From Burkholderiaceae bacterium (GTDB lineage: Bacteria; Pseudomonadota; Gammaproteobacteria; Burkholderiales; Burkholderiaceae_E), in the NCBI GenBank assembly GCA_024637155.1, contig JAGXFR010000028.1, forward strand, positions 1 through 64,000: a stretch of DNA of 64,000 nt. The letters run 5' to 3'. The translations under genes were made by a program, and so were the position numbers. Below are positions 49,670 through 60,131 of this stretch, one piece after another. Position 1 is the first letter of the stretch; each line of letters starts with the position of its first letter. The notes beneath the pieces are model-generated. The model searched no databases, was not told where the DNA came from, and worked only from the letters and a program-made list of their open reading frames with translations.

Positions 49670-50868
49670 GCCTGCGCCTGCCCTGGTCGGGACGCCGCGC
49701 CGAGCGCGTCCGCCGCGCCTCCTCGCCGGCCATCCCCACTCAGGCGGTGGATGGTGCGATGCTGTGGGTGGTCGCGGCGCTGATTCTGACCGGCGTCGTG
49801 ATGGTCTATTCGGCCTCGATCGCGTTGCCCGATTCGCCGCGTTTCGCCAGCTACAAGCCGACCCATTTCCTGCTGCGCCACGTGATCTCGCTGTCGATCG
49901 CGCTGGCCTTCGGGCTGGTCCTGTTCACCGTGCCCATGCGCCGCTGGCAGGCACTCTCGCCGTGGCTCTTCCTGGCGGGGATCGTGCTGCTGATCGCCGT
50001 GCTGATTCCCGGCGTCGGCAAGACCGTCTACGGCGCGCGCCGCTGGCTCTCGCTCTTCGTGATCAACCTGCAGCCATCGGAGCTGATGAAGCTCTTCGTC
50101 GTGCTCTACGTCGCCGACTACACCGTGCGCAAGCAGGACTACATGCAGCAGTTTCGCAAGGGCTTCCTGCCCATGGGCTTCGTGGTCTCCCTGATCGGGG
50201 TGCTGCTGCTGCTCGAACCCGACCTCGGCGCCTTCGTGGTGATCAGCGCGATCGCCATGGGCCTGCTGTTCCTGGGCGGGGTCAACGGCCGGCTCTTCGC
50301 CAGCCTGGTGGTGATCGCGCTGTCGACCTTCGCGACGATCATCTGGGCGTCGTCATGGCGCAGCGAACGGATCTTCGCCTACCTCAACCCCTTTGCCCCC
50401 GAGAACGCGCTGGGCAAGGGCTATCAGCTCTCCCACGCGCTCATTGCATTCGGGCGCGGACAGATTACCGGTGTCGGACTGGGCGGATCCGTCGAGAAGC
50501 TGCACTACCTGCCCGAGGCGCACACCGATTTCCTGCTCGCGGTGATCGGCGAGGAACTCGGCCTGGTGGCGGTGCTCGCGCTGATCGCGGCGTTCTTCTG
50601 GATCACCCGGCGCGCCTTCCTGATCGGGCGTCAGGCGATCGCGATGGAACGCACCTACGCCGGACTCGTCGCAAAGGGCGTGGGCCTGTGGATCGGGCTG
50701 CAGGCCTTCATCAACATGGGCGTGAACCTCGGCCTGCTGCCAACCAAGGGGCTGACGCTGCCGCTGATGAGTTTCGGCGGCACGGGCCTGCTGGTGAACT
50801 GCGCCGCGATTGCGCTGCTGCTGCGGGTCGACTTCGAGAATCGTCGCTTGATGCGGGGGTCGGCGTGA
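49663..50868 (+). CDS. ftsW: Septal peptidoglycan glycosyltransferase FtsW
   Basis: SEDS-family membrane protein of 401 aa that polymerises septal glycan strands with FtsI. About ten transmembrane segments are present. SEDS signatures include [40 protein letters not shown], the catalytic Asp region in [15 protein letters not shown], and [18 protein letters not shown] near the C-terminus. Overlaps murD by 7 nt and murG by 4 nt. Confidence 0.97.
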   Translation: MLSLRLPWSGRRAERVRRASSPAIPTQAVDGAMLWVVAALILTGVVMVYSASIALPDSPRFASYKPTHFLLRHVISLSIALAFGLVLFTVPMRRWQALSPWLFLAGIVLLIAVLIPGVGKTVYGARRWLSLFVINLQPSELMKLFVVLYVADYTVRKQDYMQQFRKGFLPMGFVVSLIGVLLLLEPDLGAFVVISAIAMGLLFLGGVNGRLFASLVVIALSTFATIIWASSWRSERIFAYLNPFAPENALGKGYQLSHALIAFGRGQITGVGLGGSVEKLHYLPEAHTDFLLAVIGEELGLVAVLALIAAFFWITRRAFLIGRQAIAMERTYAGLVAKGVGLWIGLQAFINMGVNLGLLPTKGLTLPLMSFGGTGLLVNCAAIALLLRVDFENRRLMRGSA

Positions 50869-51956
50869 GCGTCGCGCGCAACGGCGCACTGCTGCGCACC
50901 GTGCTGATCATGGCGGGCGGCACCGGCGGGCACGTGATGCCGGGGCTGGCGGTTGGTGCCGAGATGGCGCGGCGCGGCTGGCATGTGATGTGGCTCGGCA
51001 GCCCGGGATCGATGGAGGCGAAGCTGGTGCCGCTGCACGGCATCCCGATGCGCTGGGTGCGCTTCGGCGGATTGCGCGGCAAGGGCTTGCTCACCATGGC
51101 GCTGCTGCCCTTCAACCTGCTGCGCGCCTTCTGGCAGAGCCTGCGGGTGCTGCGCGAAGTGCGCCCGGCGGTGGTGCTGGGCATGGGCGGATACGTGGCG
51201 TTTCCAGGCGGGATGATGGCCTCGCTGCTGGGCCGGCCGCTGGTGATCCACGAGCAGAATTCAGTCGCCGGTCTCACCAACCGGGTGCTCGCCCGGTTGG
51301 CCGAGAGCGCGCTGGTCGCCTTCCCCGACACGTTGCCCGGCGCGCGCTGGTGCGGGAATCCGGTGCGCACGGCCGTGCTCGAAATCGACGCGCCCGCCGA
51401 ACGCTTCGCGGATCGCTCCGGGCCGCTGCACCTGCTCGTCGTCGGGGGCAGCCTGGGCGCTGCGGCGCTCAACGAGGCCGTCCCGGACGCGCTCGCGCTG
51501 CTCGCGACGAGCGAGCGGCCCGAGGTCGTGCACCAGTGCGGTCGCGACCGCCTCGAGCAGGTGGAGCGACGCTATCGCGATGCCGGCGTCACGGCCCAGG
51601 TGATCGAGTTCATCGACGACATGGCCGAGGCGTATGCACGGGCGGATCTGGTCGTCTGCCGGGCCGGCGCGATGACGATTGCCGAACTTGCGGCCGTGGG
51701 CGTGGGCAGTGTGCTCGTTCCCTTCCCGCACGCCGTCGACGACCACCAGACCGGCAACGCGCGCTTCCTCGCCGACGCCGGGGCGGCGATGCTCATCGAC
51801 CAGAAGGACCTGACTCCCGCGCGACTCGCGGCCGAGCTGCGCGCGCGCTCACGTGGCGAGCTGTTGCGGATGGCCGAGCTGGCCCGGTCGCTGGCGCGTC
51901 GCGATGCGACGGATTGCGTCGCCGACGCCTGCGAAGCGGTGGCCCGGAAACGATGA
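50865..51956 (+). CDS. murG: Lipid II synthase MurG
   Basis: GT28 glycosyltransferase of 363 aa adding GlcNAc to lipid I at the inner face of the membrane. The N-domain carries [16 protein letters not shown] near residue 15 and [11 protein letters not shown]; the C-domain has [30 protein letters not shown] and [12 protein letters not shown] for the UDP-GlcNAc site. GTG 50865 overlaps the ftsW stop (GTGA). MurC follows after 13 nt. Confidence 0.97.
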   Translation: MSVARNGALLRTVLIMAGGTGGHVMPGLAVGAEMARRGWHVMWLGSPGSMEAKLVPLHGIPMRWVRFGGLRGKGLLTMALLPFNLLRAFWQSLRVLREVRPAVVLGMGGYVAFPGGMMASLLGRPLVIHEQNSVAGLTNRVLARLAESALVAFPDTLPGARWCGNPVRTAVLEIDAPAERFADRSGPLHLLVVGGSLGAAALNEAVPDALALLATSERPEVVHQCGRDRLEQVERRYRDAGVTAQVIEFIDDMAEAYARADLVVCRAGAMTIAELAAVGVGSVLVPFPHAVDDHQTGNARFLADAGAAMLIDQKDLTPARLAAELRARSRGELLRMAELARSLARRDATDCVADACEAVARKR

Positions 51957-51969
51957 TGGTGCACGCGCG

Positions 51970-53361
51970 ATGAAACACAAGGTCAGGCACATCCACTTCG
52001 TCGGGATCGGCGGCTCGGGAATGAGCGGAATTGCCGAGGTGCTGCTCAACCTCGGTTACCGGATCAGCGGTTCCGACATGGGCACGAGCGCCGTCACGCG
52101 ACGCCTCGCGTCGCTGGGCGCGACGGTGATGCTCGGGCACGCGGCGGCCTACGTCGAGGGCGCCGACTGCGTGGTCACGTCCACCGCGGTGCGCGGCGAC
52201 AACCCGGAGGTGATCGCGGCACGCGCCCGGCGCATCCCGGTGGTGCCGCGTGCGCTGATGCTCGACGAATTGATGAAGCTCAAAAAGGGCATCGCAATCG
52301 CGGGCACGCACGGCAAGACCACGACCACCAGCCTGGTGGCGTCGGTCCTTGCGCAGGGCGGGCTGGATCCCACCTTCGTGATCGGCGGGCGCCTGAACAG
52401 CGCGGGTGCCAATGCGCGACTGGGCACCGGCGAGTTCATCGTCGTCGAGGCCGACGAGTCCGACGCGTCCTTCCTGAACCTCTCCCCGATGATCGCGGTG
52501 ATCACCAACATCGACGCCGATCACATGGAGACCTACGGCCACGATTTCGCGCGGCTCAAGCAGGCGTTCATCGAGTTCACCCGGCGCCTGCCCTTCTACG
52601 GCGCCGCGGTGCTGTGCGTAGACGACCGCCATGTCCGCGAGATCCTGCCGTTCATCTCGAAGCCGGTGCTCACCTACGGGCTCGAGCCCGGCGCGCAGTT
52701 TCGCGCCGTCGACCTGCGGGCCGACGCAGCGCGCATGCACTTCACCGTGCAGCGCGAGGAAGGTGCGCCGCTCGCGATCGAACTCAACGCGCCGGGCCTG
52801 CACAACGTGCGCAACGCGCTCGCCGCCGTCGCCGTGGCCGACGAACTTGGCGTCGCCGACGAGGCGATTCGCACCGCGCTCGCGGAATTCACCGGCGTCG
52901 CCCGGCGCTTCCAGCCGCATGGCGAGGTCGCGCTGCCGGGCGGAGGCGCATTCACGCTGATCGACGACTACGGTCATCACCCCGTCGAGATGGCGGTGAC
53001 GCTCGAGGCCGCGCGCGGAGCGTTTCCGGGTCGGCGCATCGTGCTGGTGTTCCAGCCGCACCGCTACACGCGCACCCGTGACCTGTTCGAGGACTTCGTG
53101 AAAGTGCTCTCGACCGCCGACGCGGTGGTGCTTGCGGAGGTGTACGCGGCGGGCGAGGCGCCGATCGTCGCCGCCGACGGGCGCGCGCTCGCGCGGGCGC
53201 TGCGCGTCGCGGGCAAGGTCGAACCGGTCTTCGTCGAGGACATCGCGGCGCTGCCGGGCGCGATCCTGGACACGGTCCGCGACGGCGACGTGGTGATCAC
53301 GATGGGGGCGGGCTCGATGGGCAACGTCCCCGCGCAGTTGAAGGGGGAAGACGGTGGTTGA
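51970..53361 (+). CDS. murC: UDP-MurNAc:L-Ala ligase MurC
   Basis: First Mur ligase of the peptide stem, 463 aa. The N-terminal UDP-binding loop [17 protein letters not shown] is followed by [15 protein letters not shown] (ATP loop near 117), [14 protein letters not shown] and [18 protein letters not shown], with [12 protein letters not shown] in the C-domain. The start is ATG 51970. The 3' end overlaps ddl by 8 nt. Confidence 0.97.
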   Translation: MKHKVRHIHFVGIGGSGMSGIAEVLLNLGYRISGSDMGTSAVTRRLASLGATVMLGHAAAYVEGADCVVTSTAVRGDNPEVIAARARRIPVVPRALMLDELMKLKKGIAIAGTHGKTTTTSLVASVLAQGGLDPTFVIGGRLNSAGANARLGTGEFIVVEADESDASFLNLSPMIAVITNIDADHMETYGHDFARLKQAFIEFTRRLPFYGAAVLCVDDRHVREILPFISKPVLTYGLEPGAQFRAVDLRADAARMHFTVQREEGAPLAIELNAPGLHNVRNALAAVAVADELGVADEAIRTALAEFTGVARRFQPHGEVALPGGGAFTLIDDYGHHPVEMAVTLEAARGAFPGRRIVLVFQPHRYTRTRDLFEDFVKVLSTADAVVLAEVYAAGEAPIVAADGRALARALRVAGKVEPVFVEDIAALPGAILDTVRDGDVVITMGAGSMGNVPAQLKGEDGG

Positions 53362-54397
53362 GCGCAAGACTCCCGAGGCGCGCGGCGCGCTTGCGCGGGT
53401 TGCCGCGCCCGCGCGCGCCACACCCGGAGACCCGGCGAGTTTCGGCAGGGTCGCCGTGCTGATGGGTGGCAACTCCGCCGAGCGCGAGATATCGCTGCGT
53501 TCCGGGTCGATGGTGCTCGCCGGCTTGCAGCGCAAGGGAATCGACGCGAACGCGTTCGACCCGGCCGAGCGTTCGCTGCAGGAACTCGTCACGGGTGGCT
53601 TCGCGCGCGCCTTCATCGCGCTGCACGGACGCTACGGCGAGGACGGGACGATTCAGGGGGCGCTCGAACTGCTGCGCGTTGCGTACACGGGCTCGGGTGT
53701 GCTCGCCTCCGCGACGGCGATCGAGAAGGTGCGCACCAAGGCCATCTGGCGCGCGGCGGGGCTCGCGACGCCGCCGTGGCGGGTTCTCGAGCCCGGATTC
53801 GAACCGGCGCGCATCGCCAGCGAACTTGGCTTCCCGCTGGCGGTCAAGCCCGCCTGCGAAGGATCGACCCTCGGCTTCAGCAAGGTGCTCGCGTCGGAGG
53901 AGTTGAGCGCCGCGTGGGAACTCGCGGCCGCCTACGACGATGTGGTGCTGGTCGAGCGCTTCATCGCCGGGCGCGAGCTCACGATCACCGTGCTGGGCAC
54001 CGGCGCGGCCGCCCGGGCGCTGCCGGTCATCGAGATCCAGGCGCCCGGCGGGAACTACGACTACCAGAACAAGTACTTCGGCGACGCCACACGTTACCTG
54101 TGCCCGGCGCCGCTTTCCGCCGAGCTGACCGCGGCGGTCCAGGCGCTGTCGCTGGCCGCCTTCCGGGAGATCGGGTGCAGCGGCTGGGGGCGCGTGGACG
54201 TGATGCTCGACGCGTCGGATCAGCCCTGGCTGCTCGAGGTGAACACCTCGCCGGGGATGACCGACCATTCGCTGGTGCCGATGTCGGCGCGCGCCGAAGG
54301 AATCGGCTACGACGATCTCGTCGAGCTGCTCCTCGCCGACGCGTCGCTCAAGATCCGTGCGGCGCCCCGGCGCGATGCAGCGGAGGCGCAACGATGA
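53354..54397 (+). CDS. ddl: D-alanine:D-alanine ligase
   Basis: ATP-grasp enzyme of 347 aa supplying D-Ala-D-Ala for MurF. A non-conserved N-terminal extension of about 30 residues precedes [20 protein letters not shown]. Other landmarks are [61 protein letters not shown] and [20 protein letters not shown] 53354 lies in the end of murC. The next gene, ftsQ, overlaps by 4 nt. Confidence 0.96.
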   Translation: MVERKTPEARGALARVAAPARATPGDPASFGRVAVLMGGNSAEREISLRSGSMVLAGLQRKGIDANAFDPAERSLQELVTGGFARAFIALHGRYGEDGTIQGALELLRVAYTGSGVLASATAIEKVRTKAIWRAAGLATPPWRVLEPGFEPARIASELGFPLAVKPACEGSTLGFSKVLASEELSAAWELAAAYDDVVLVERFIAGRELTITVLGTGAAARALPVIEIQAPGGNYDYQNKYFGDATRYLCPAPLSAELTAAVQALSLAAFREIGCSGWGRVDVMLDASDQPWLLEVNTSPGMTDHSLVPMSARAEGIGYDDLVELLLADASLKIRAAPRRDAAEAQR

Positions 54398-55200
54398 ATC
54401 CCTGGCATGACGTGCGCGTGCTGCGCGCGATCACGCGCGCGCTGCTCGTGCTCGTCGGGCTAGCGGTGCTCGTCACTGCCGCCTCGTGGACGATGCGCCG
54501 CGAGGCCTTCTTGCTGCGCGCCGTGCGCGTCGAGGCGGCGCCCGGGCACACGCTGCGCCAGACGTCGGAATCGCTGCTGCGCCGCACGATCGGCCAGCGG
54601 GTGCGCGGCAATTTCTTCACCGTCGAGCTCGACGCTGCGCGCTCCGTTGTCGAGACGATTCCATGGGTGCGCAGCGCGCTGGTGCGCCGCGTCTGGCCCA
54701 ATCGTCTCGTCGTCTCGATCGAAGAGCACCGGGCGCTCGGGCTGTGGGAAGACGGCAGGCTCGTCAACACCTACGGCGAGCTCTTCAGCGCCAACCTCGA
54801 CGAGGCCGAGGAAGACGGCGCGCTGCCGCAGTTTGCCGGACCCAAAGGCTCCGAGACCGCCGTGGTGCGCCGCTACGCGGAACTGCGCGAACTCGTCGCC
54901 CCGCTCGGCGTGGTGCCGGTGGGCGTCAGCCTCTCGTCGCGCCACGCCTGGGCCGCGCAGCTCGACGACGGCACCCGGCTCGTGATCGGGCGCGAACAGG
55001 GCGTCGCGCTCGCCGAACGCGTCAGTCGCTGGGTCGCTGCCTACCCGGCGGTGAAGGAACGGCTCAACCGGCGGGCCGAAGTGGTCGATCTGCGTTATCC
55101 GAACGGCTTCGCGCTGCGCTCGCTGAGCCAGCTCGTGGACGTCGCGCCGCCGTCGACCGGCGCATCCACTCATCCGGCAAGCAACAGGACCGTTGAATGA
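54394..55200 (+). CDS. ftsQ: Cell division protein FtsQ
   Basis: Bitopic divisome scaffold of 268 aa linking early and late division proteins. It has a cytoplasmic N-terminus, one membrane helix (about residues 15-32, ALLVLVGLAVLVTAAS) and a periplasmic POTRA domain (LRAVRVEAAPGHTLRQTSES). The FtsQ beta domain follows, with IPWVRSALVRRVWPNRLVVSIEEHR and GELFSANLDEAEE. Overlaps ddl and ftsA by 4 nt each. Confidence 0.95.
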   Translation: MNPWHDVRVLRAITRALLVLVGLAVLVTAASWTMRREAFLLRAVRVEAAPGHTLRQTSESLLRRTIGQRVRGNFFTVELDAARSVVETIPWVRSALVRRVWPNRLVVSIEEHRALGLWEDGRLVNTYGELFSANLDEAEEDGALPQFAGPKGSETAVVRRYAELRELVAPLGVVPVGVSLSSRHAWAAQLDDGTRLVIGREQGVALAERVSRWVAAYPAVKERLNRRAEVVDLRYPNGFALRSLSQLVDVAPPSTGASTHPASNRTVE

Positions 55201-56429
55201 CCAGAGAAAGCAAGGACCTGATCGTCGGACTCGACATCGGCACATCGAAGGTGGTGGCGATCGTCGCCGAGATCCTCGGCAACGGCCAATTCGAGATCAT
55301 CGGGCTCGGCCAGAGCGAGTCGCGCGGACTCAAGAAGGGCGTCGTCGTCAACATCGAGGGAACCGTCAACTCGATCCAAAGCGCGCTCGAAGAGGCCGAA
55401 CTGATGGCCGACTGCAAGATCCGCACCGTTTTCACGGGAATTGCGGGCAGCCACATCCGCAGCTTCAACTCCAGCGGCATGGTCGCGATCAAGGACAAGG
55501 AGGTTACCGAGACCGACGTGGCGCGGGTGATCGAGACGGCCAAGGCGGTCAACATCCCCACCGATCAGCAGGTGCTGCACGTCCTGCCGCAGGAATTCAT
55601 GGTCGACGGCCAGGAAGACATCCGCGAGCCGATCGGGATGAGCGGCGTGCGACTCGAAGTGAAGGTGCACATCGTCACCGGCGCAGTGTCGGCCGCGCAG
55701 AACATCGTCAAGTGCGTGCGCCGCTGCGGCCTCGAGGTGCAGGACCTCGTATTGCAGCCGCTCGCCTCGAGCAACGCGGTGCTCACCGAGGACGAGAAGG
55801 AGCTCGGTGTGGCGCTCGTGGACATCGGCGGCGGGACCACCGACATCGCGATCTTCACCGGCGGCGCGATCCGCCACACCGCGGTGATTCCCATCGCCGG
55901 CGATCAGATCACCAACGACATCGCGATGGCGCTGCGCACGCCCACCGCCGAGGCCGAGGAGATCAAGCTGCGCTACGGGATCGCCAAGCAGGCGCTTGCC
56001 GACGCGAGCGACAAGCTGGAGGTGCCCGGACTGGGCGACCGGCCGCCGCGGATGATGTCGCGCCAGGCGCTCTCGGCAGTGATCGAGCCGCGCGTGGAGG
56101 AACTCTTCTCGCTGGTGCATCAGGTGATCCGCGAATCCGGCTACGAGGAACTACTGTCTTCGGGTCTGGTGTTCACCGGCGGAACCTCGCTGCTGCCCGG
56201 CACCGTCGAACTGGCCGAGGACATCTTCCTGAAGCCGGTTCGCATCGGACTTCCCGCCTACGCGGGCGGGCTCTCGGACGTCGTGCGCTCGCCGCGCTAC
56301 GCGACCGCCGTCGGGCTGCTCGAAGAGGCACGTACACAACATCTGCGCGGCCGCCGTGTGGCCGAGCAGTCGGGATCGATCCGCGAAACCATCCGAACGG
56401 TGAAGGAATGGTTCCTCGGGAATTTTTGA
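55197..56429 (+). CDS. ftsA: Cell division protein FtsA
   Basis: Actin-like ATPase of 410 aa that tethers FtsZ to the membrane. The sequence shows phosphate-1 VGLDIGTSKVVAIVAE, the 1C domain with GIAGSHIRSFNSSGMVAI, and phosphate-2 ALVDIGGGTTDIAIFTGG. The C-terminal amphipathic membrane-targeting helix (IRTVKEWFLGNF) is intact. The 109-nt gap before ftsZ has no clear promoter. Confidence 0.97.
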   Translation: MTRESKDLIVGLDIGTSKVVAIVAEILGNGQFEIIGLGQSESRGLKKGVVVNIEGTVNSIQSALEEAELMADCKIRTVFTGIAGSHIRSFNSSGMVAIKDKEVTETDVARVIETAKAVNIPTDQQVLHVLPQEFMVDGQEDIREPIGMSGVRLEVKVHIVTGAVSAAQNIVKCVRRCGLEVQDLVLQPLASSNAVLTEDEKELGVALVDIGGGTTDIAIFTGGAIRHTAVIPIAGDQITNDIAMALRTPTAEAEEIKLRYGIAKQALADASDKLEVPGLGDRPPRMMSRQALSAVIEPRVEELFSLVHQVIRESGYEELLSSGLVFTGGTSLLPGTVELAEDIFLKPVRIGLPAYAGGLSDVVRSPRYATAVGLLEEARTQHLRGRRVAEQSGSIRETIRTVKEWFLGNF

Positions 56430-56538
56430 ACCGGCGCCGCAACCGGCGTCATTTTGCAACGGAGGGGGCGAGGGGAGAGGTGCAGCAGGTGTGCCCAGCT
56501 TCTCCCGTCTCTCTTTCCAGCTTTCAGGAGGCAACACC

Positions 56539-57732
56539 ATGGGCAAGAACATGATGAATTTTGAAATGATTGAAAACGAAGTCGAAGGTGCCGTCATCAA
56601 GGTGATCGGCGTGGGCGGGGCGGGAGGCAACGCGGTCAACCACATGATCAGCCGCGGCGTCCAGGGGGTCGACTTCATCGCGATGAATACGGATCGCCAG
56701 GCGCTGCGTCGCTCAATGTCCGAGCACGCGCTCCAGCTCGGCGACAGTGGACTGGGCGCGGGCGCGCGTCCGGAGATGGGCCGCGCTGCGGCCGAAGCGA
56801 TGCGCGACGCAATTCGCTCGACGCTTGACGGCGCGCACATGGTGTTTCTCACCGCGGGCATGGGCAAGGGCACCGGCACCGGCGCGACCCCGATCGTGGC
56901 CGAGATCGCGCGCGAACTGAACATCCTGACCGTCGGGGTCGTCACCAAGCCCTTCGAGTTCGAGGGCGTGAAGAAGATGCGCATCGCCGAGGAGGGCATC
57001 GACGAACTGGTCGGGTTGGTGGACTCGCTGATCGTGGTCCTGAACCAGAAGCTCTTCGAGGTGATGGACGAGGACGCCAGCCTCGAGGACGCCTTCAAGC
57101 GCGCAGACGACGTGCTGCACAATGCCGTCGCCGGGATCGCCGAGATCATCAACGTGCCCGGCCTGGTCAACGTCGACTTCGCCGACGTGAAGACGGTGAT
57201 GGGCGAGCAGGGCAAGGCGATGATGGGCATCGGCGAGGCGGCCGGACTCGACCGGGCGCGGCTCGCTGCCGAGCAGGCGGTGGCCTCCCCGCTGCTCGAC
57301 GGTGTCGACCTTTCGGGCGCGCGCGGCGTGATCGTCAACATCACGGCGACGCGCAGCCTGCGGCTCAAGGAAACCAATGACGTGATCCACACGATCAAGG
57401 AGTTCTGCGCCGACGACGCGACGATCATCCACGGCACGGTGTTTGACGAGAACATGGGGGATTCGCTGCGGGTCACCGTGGTGGCCACCGGCATCGGCAA
57501 ACGCAGTTCCCGGCCGGTGCTCGTCCCGCAGACGCGCCTGCGCACCGGAACCGACGGCGGACCCGCCCATGAGCCGGCCTCTGCCGTGGCGAACACCAAC
57601 TACGAAGGCCTCGATCAACCGGCGGTGTGGCGCAATCCCCGTGGCTCCGCGGCGGCACAGGTGCAGGCCCTCGAGGAAAGCGGCGTAGAGCGCTTCGACA
57701 TTCCCGCGTTTCTGCGCAAGCAGGCGGACTGA
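56539..57732 (+). CDS. ftsZ: Cell division GTPase FtsZ
   Basis: Tubulin-like GTPase of 397 aa forming the division ring. It has GVGGAGGNAVNHM (T1), MNTDRQAL (T2), the T4 signature loop TAGMGKGTGTGATP, KPFEFEG (T5), NVDFADVKTVM (T7) and a C-terminal peptide ending FDIPAFLRKQAD. The T4 loop has Lys110 where the canonical GGGTGTG has Gly, and Thr for Ala two positions after the loop. ATG 56539 follows CAGGAGGCAACACC. Last gene of the dcw run, followed by a hairpin. Confidence 0.97.
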   Translation: MGKNMMNFEMIENEVEGAVIKVIGVGGAGGNAVNHMISRGVQGVDFIAMNTDRQALRRSMSEHALQLGDSGLGAGARPEMGRAAAEAMRDAIRSTLDGAHMVFLTAGMGKGTGTGATPIVAEIARELNILTVGVVTKPFEFEGVKKMRIAEEGIDELVGLVDSLIVVLNQKLFEVMDEDASLEDAFKRADDVLHNAVAGIAEIINVPGLVNVDFADVKTVMGEQGKAMMGIGEAAGLDRARLAAEQAVASPLLDGVDLSGARGVIVNITATRSLRLKETNDVIHTIKEFCADDATIIHGTVFDENMGDSLRVTVVATGIGKRSSRPVLVPQTRLRTGTDGGPAHEPASAVANTNYEGLDQPAVWRNPRGSAAAQVQALEESGVERFDIPAFLRKQAD

Positions 57733-57747
57733 GCGTGATCCTGCACG

Positions 57748-57772
57748 GGGGGCCGTCGCCCATGCGGCCCCC
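57748..57772 (+). terminator. Terminator hairpin after ftsZ
   Basis: Eight-bp stem GGGGGCCG/CGGCCCCC with a 9-nt loop, 16 nt after the ftsZ stop. Short T content follows, so efficiency is uncertain. Confidence 0.55.
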
Positions 57773-57823
57773 TCTGCTCGTCCCGCAAGCCCGGCACTTG
57801 CGGCGGGTTATCCGGCCCCAGCC

Positions 57824-57829
57824 TAAAAT
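57824..57829 (+). promoter_or_regulatory. Candidate -10 TAAAAT of the peroxiredoxin gene
   Basis: TAAAAT lies 33 nt before the peroxiredoxin ATG. The nearest -35-like hexamer, TTGCGG at 57798-57803, is 20 bp away, longer than optimal. Confidence 0.4.
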
Positions 57830-57862
57830 AGAGGGTTGGGTAGAGTGAACCGGGAGAAGAAG

Positions 57863-58369
57863 ATGACGATCAAGGTGGGCGAGCGCGTGCCTGACGCGAC
57901 GCTGTATGAGTACCATGAGACCGAAGGCGGGGGCTGCTCGATCGGTCCCAACAAGTTCAAGGTGGCGGACCTGGTCAAGGGCCGCAAGATCGTGATCTTT
58001 GGACTGCCGGGCGCCTTCACGCCGACCTGCTCGGCCAAGCACGTCCCGGGCTACATCCAGCAATACGACGCGCTGCGTGCCAAGGGCGTCGATGAGATCT
58101 GGTGCCTGTCGGTGAACGACGCCTGGGTGATGGGCGCGTGGGCGCGCGATCAGGGCACGGGCGACAAGATCCGGATGATGGGCGATGGAAACGTGGAGTT
58201 CACGCGCGCGATCGGCGTGGATGTCAACATGGATGCGCCCGGATACGGAATCCGTTCGCGGCGCTATTCGATGCTGGTCGAGGACGGCGTGGTGACGCGA
58301 TTCAACCTCGAGACGCCGGGCAAGTTCGAGGTGTCCGGCGCGGACACAATGCTTGCGCAGCTCGACTGA
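57863..58369 (+). CDS. Peroxiredoxin (Prx5 type)
   Basis: Thiol peroxidase of 168 aa reducing peroxides in the cytoplasm. The peroxidatic Cys56 lies in [17 protein letters not shown], the Prx5 signature. Further cysteines are Cys25 and one in IWCLSVND, so the resolving residue is uncertain. There is no fused glutaredoxin domain. ATG 57863 follows GGGAGAAGAAG. A peroxiredoxin between ftsZ and lpxC is a recurring betaproteobacterial arrangement; a functional link with division is not established. Confidence 0.93.
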   Translation: MTIKVGERVPDATLYEYHETEGGGCSIGPNKFKVADLVKGRKIVIFGLPGAFTPTCSAKHVPGYIQQYDALRAKGVDEIWCLSVNDAWVMGAWARDQGTGDKIRMMGDGNVEFTRAIGVDVNMDAPGYGIRSRRYSMLVEDGVVTRFNLETPGKFEVSGADTMLAQLD

Positions 58370-58386
58370 GTTGCAGGAGAGGGGCG

Positions 58387-59316
58387 ATGCTGCGGCAACG
58401 GACGATCAAGTCGCTGGTGCGCACCACCGGGGTGGGGCTGCACTCCGGGCGGCGCGTCGAGCTGACGCTGCGTCCCGCGGCGGCCAACACCGGGATCGTC
58501 TTTCGCCGCATTGATCTCGAGCCGCCGGTGGAGATCAACGCCGCCGCCGAGCGGGTCACCGACACGCGGATGGCCTCGACCCTGAGCACCGGAACCGACG
58601 GCCACGACGCCGCCGCGCAGGTGGCGACCGTCGAGCACCTGATGGCCGCGCTGGCCGGTCTGGGTATCGATAACCTGTACGTGGATGTCACCGCGGCCGA
58701 GATTCCGATCCTCGACGGGTCGGCGGGCTCCTTCGTGTTCCTGATCCAGTCGGCGGGCGTTCTCGAGCAGGGCGCAGCCAAGCGCTTCATCGCGGTGCGC
58801 AAGGCCGTCGAGGTCCGCGATGGCGACAAGTGGGCTCGCCTGGAGCCGCATTTCGGCTTCCGGCTGCGCTTTTCGATCGACTTCGCGCACCCCGCGATCG
58901 ACGCAACCACCCAGCAGGTCGAGGTTGACTTCGCGACGGACTCGTTCGTGCACGATGTGGCGCGCGCGCGCACCTTCGGGTTCATGCAGGACGTCGAGGC
59001 GCTGCGCGCGAGCGGACTGGCGCAGGGCGGCAGTCTGGGAAATGCCATCGTGATGGACGAGTACCGGGTCCTCAATGCCGAGGGGCTGCGCTCGGCCGAC
59101 GAGTTCGTCAAGCACAAGATTCTCGACGCGATCGGCGACCTCTATCTGGTCGGCCACCCGCTGCTCGCCGCGTACTCGGCGCACAAGTCCGGTCACGCGC
59201 TGAACAACACGCTGTTGCGGGCCTTGCTCGCGGACGCGGAAAGCCACGAGGTCATCAGTTTCGCCGAGCGCAAGGCCGCACCCCGGCTCTTCGCTCTCGA
59301 CTGGAGCCTCGCCTGA
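58387..59316 (+). CDS. lpxC: UDP-3-O-acyl-GlcNAc deacetylase LpxC
   Basis: Zinc deacetylase of 309 aa catalysing the committed step of lipid A synthesis. It starts [24 protein letters not shown]; zinc and catalytic residues lie in [32 protein letters not shown] and [15 protein letters not shown] in the first half is also typical. It follows the peroxiredoxin gene by 17 nt with AGGAGAGGGGCG as ribosome-binding site. Confidence 0.97.
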   Translation: MLRQRTIKSLVRTTGVGLHSGRRVELTLRPAAANTGIVFRRIDLEPPVEINAAAERVTDTRMASTLSTGTDGHDAAAQVATVEHLMAALAGLGIDNLYVDVTAAEIPILDGSAGSFVFLIQSAGVLEQGAAKRFIAVRKAVEVRDGDKWARLEPHFGFRLRFSIDFAHPAIDATTQQVEVDFATDSFVHDVARARTFGFMQDVEALRASGLAQGGSLGNAIVMDEYRVLNAEGLRSADEFVKHKILDAIGDLYLVGHPLLAAYSAHKSGHALNNTLLRALLADAESHEVISFAERKAAPRLFALDWSLA

Positions 59317-59353
59317 GCCGCCTGGCTCCGGCGCGTGCGGCAGGTTCGCCGAC

Positions 59354-59536
59354 GTGATCATCGTCCTGCGCATCGTCTTCGCCCTTGGCCTGATCGTGGC
59401 GCTGTGGTGCGGCGTCGCGTATCTGATGAGCGGTGAACGCCGCTACCTGCGCCTCGCGCTGCGCACGCTGCTGGGTACCTGCGTGCTGGGGCTGCTGTTC
59501 TTCGCCGGCCTGATCGCGGAGCGGCTGCTGTCGTAG
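59354..59536 (+). CDS. Small two-helix membrane protein
   Basis: Predicted 60-aa inner-membrane protein with two hydrophobic helices (MIIVLRIVFALGLIVALWCGVAYLM split around residue 20, and TCVLGLLFFAGLIAERL) separated by a basic loop GERRYLRLALRT. GTG 59354 is the start; no strong ribosome-binding site. It follows lpxC by 37 nt, so is probably in the same transcript. I do not recognise a family; coding is supported by the consistent membrane topology. Confidence 0.6.
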   Translation: MIIVLRIVFALGLIVALWCGVAYLMSGERRYLRLALRTLLGTCVLGLLFFAGLIAERLLS

Positions 59537-59610
59537 CGCTTTGCGCTGTTCCGTTCGCGCGATGCCTGCCGTTCTCGCCTGCCCTCGGTCGCGGGGCAGT
59601 GGCGCGGCGC

Positions 59611-59673
59611 GCTGTGCTCAGGTACCCGCGTTCGCCGCTCGTTACCGGCTCGGCGCGGCCACCTGAGCACAGC
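59611..59673 (+). repeat. Hairpin A, left end of copy 2
   Basis: Thirteen-bp outer stem GCTGTGCTCAGGT/ACCTGAGCACAGC, middle CCGCG/CGCGG, inner GCCG/CGGC, loop CTCGTTAC. Relative to 60132-60184 both the outer (GGTCAGGCG type) and inner (GCGG/CCGC) stems have changed with matching changes on the other arm. Confidence 0.85.
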
Positions 59674-59811
59674 ACGCTCCGGGGCATCCCCGCGCACGGT
59701 TCACCAAGTCGAACCCCACCCGCCCGCGCGCAACTGCAAGCCATCCGGCCCGCCGGGCGCGCACCGGTCGCGCTCGCGTGCGCCAGCGCGGCGCGCCGCG
59801 CTCCCGTGCGC

Positions 59812-59835
59812 GCGATCGGCTCGTTACCCGATCGC
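59812..59835 (+). repeat. Hairpin B2 of copy 2
   Basis: Eight-bp stem GCGATCGG/CCGATCGC with loop CTCGTTAC, followed by the block GTCCGCCAGCGGCGCGCTG that is also found, inverted, next to the copy 1 hairpin. Confidence 0.8.
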
Positions 59836-59989
59836 ACACACGTCCGCCAGCGGCGCGCTGCGTGACACCCCCACATACGTATTCGGACAACGCAGCAGCC
59901 CGTGGAGTCAAGAACGCCTGCGGTTCCGCTGGATGCAGTCAAACGGCAGCGAGAGGTACACACATGCGGATGCGCAGCCGGCGGGCAGG

Positions 59990-60036
59990 CTCGCGGCGGA
60001 TGGCGCCCGGGTAACGAGCCGGGCGCTCGCCGCGAG
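59990..60036 (-). repeat. Hairpin B1 of copy 2
   Basis: Outer stem CTCGCGGCG/CGCCGCGAG, inner stem GGCGCCCGG/CCGGGCGC, loop GTAACGAG on the plus strand (CTCGTTAC on the minus). Nearly the same sequence as 35025-35071. Confidence 0.85.
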
Positions 60037-60131
60037 ACGGGCGCCGTCACCGGCGCAGGCATGAGACGCGTGTCGTGTGGATTCATCGCAGCGACGGCTA
60101 CGCGTGCGCAAGCTGCTACCCGGCGCGATGT

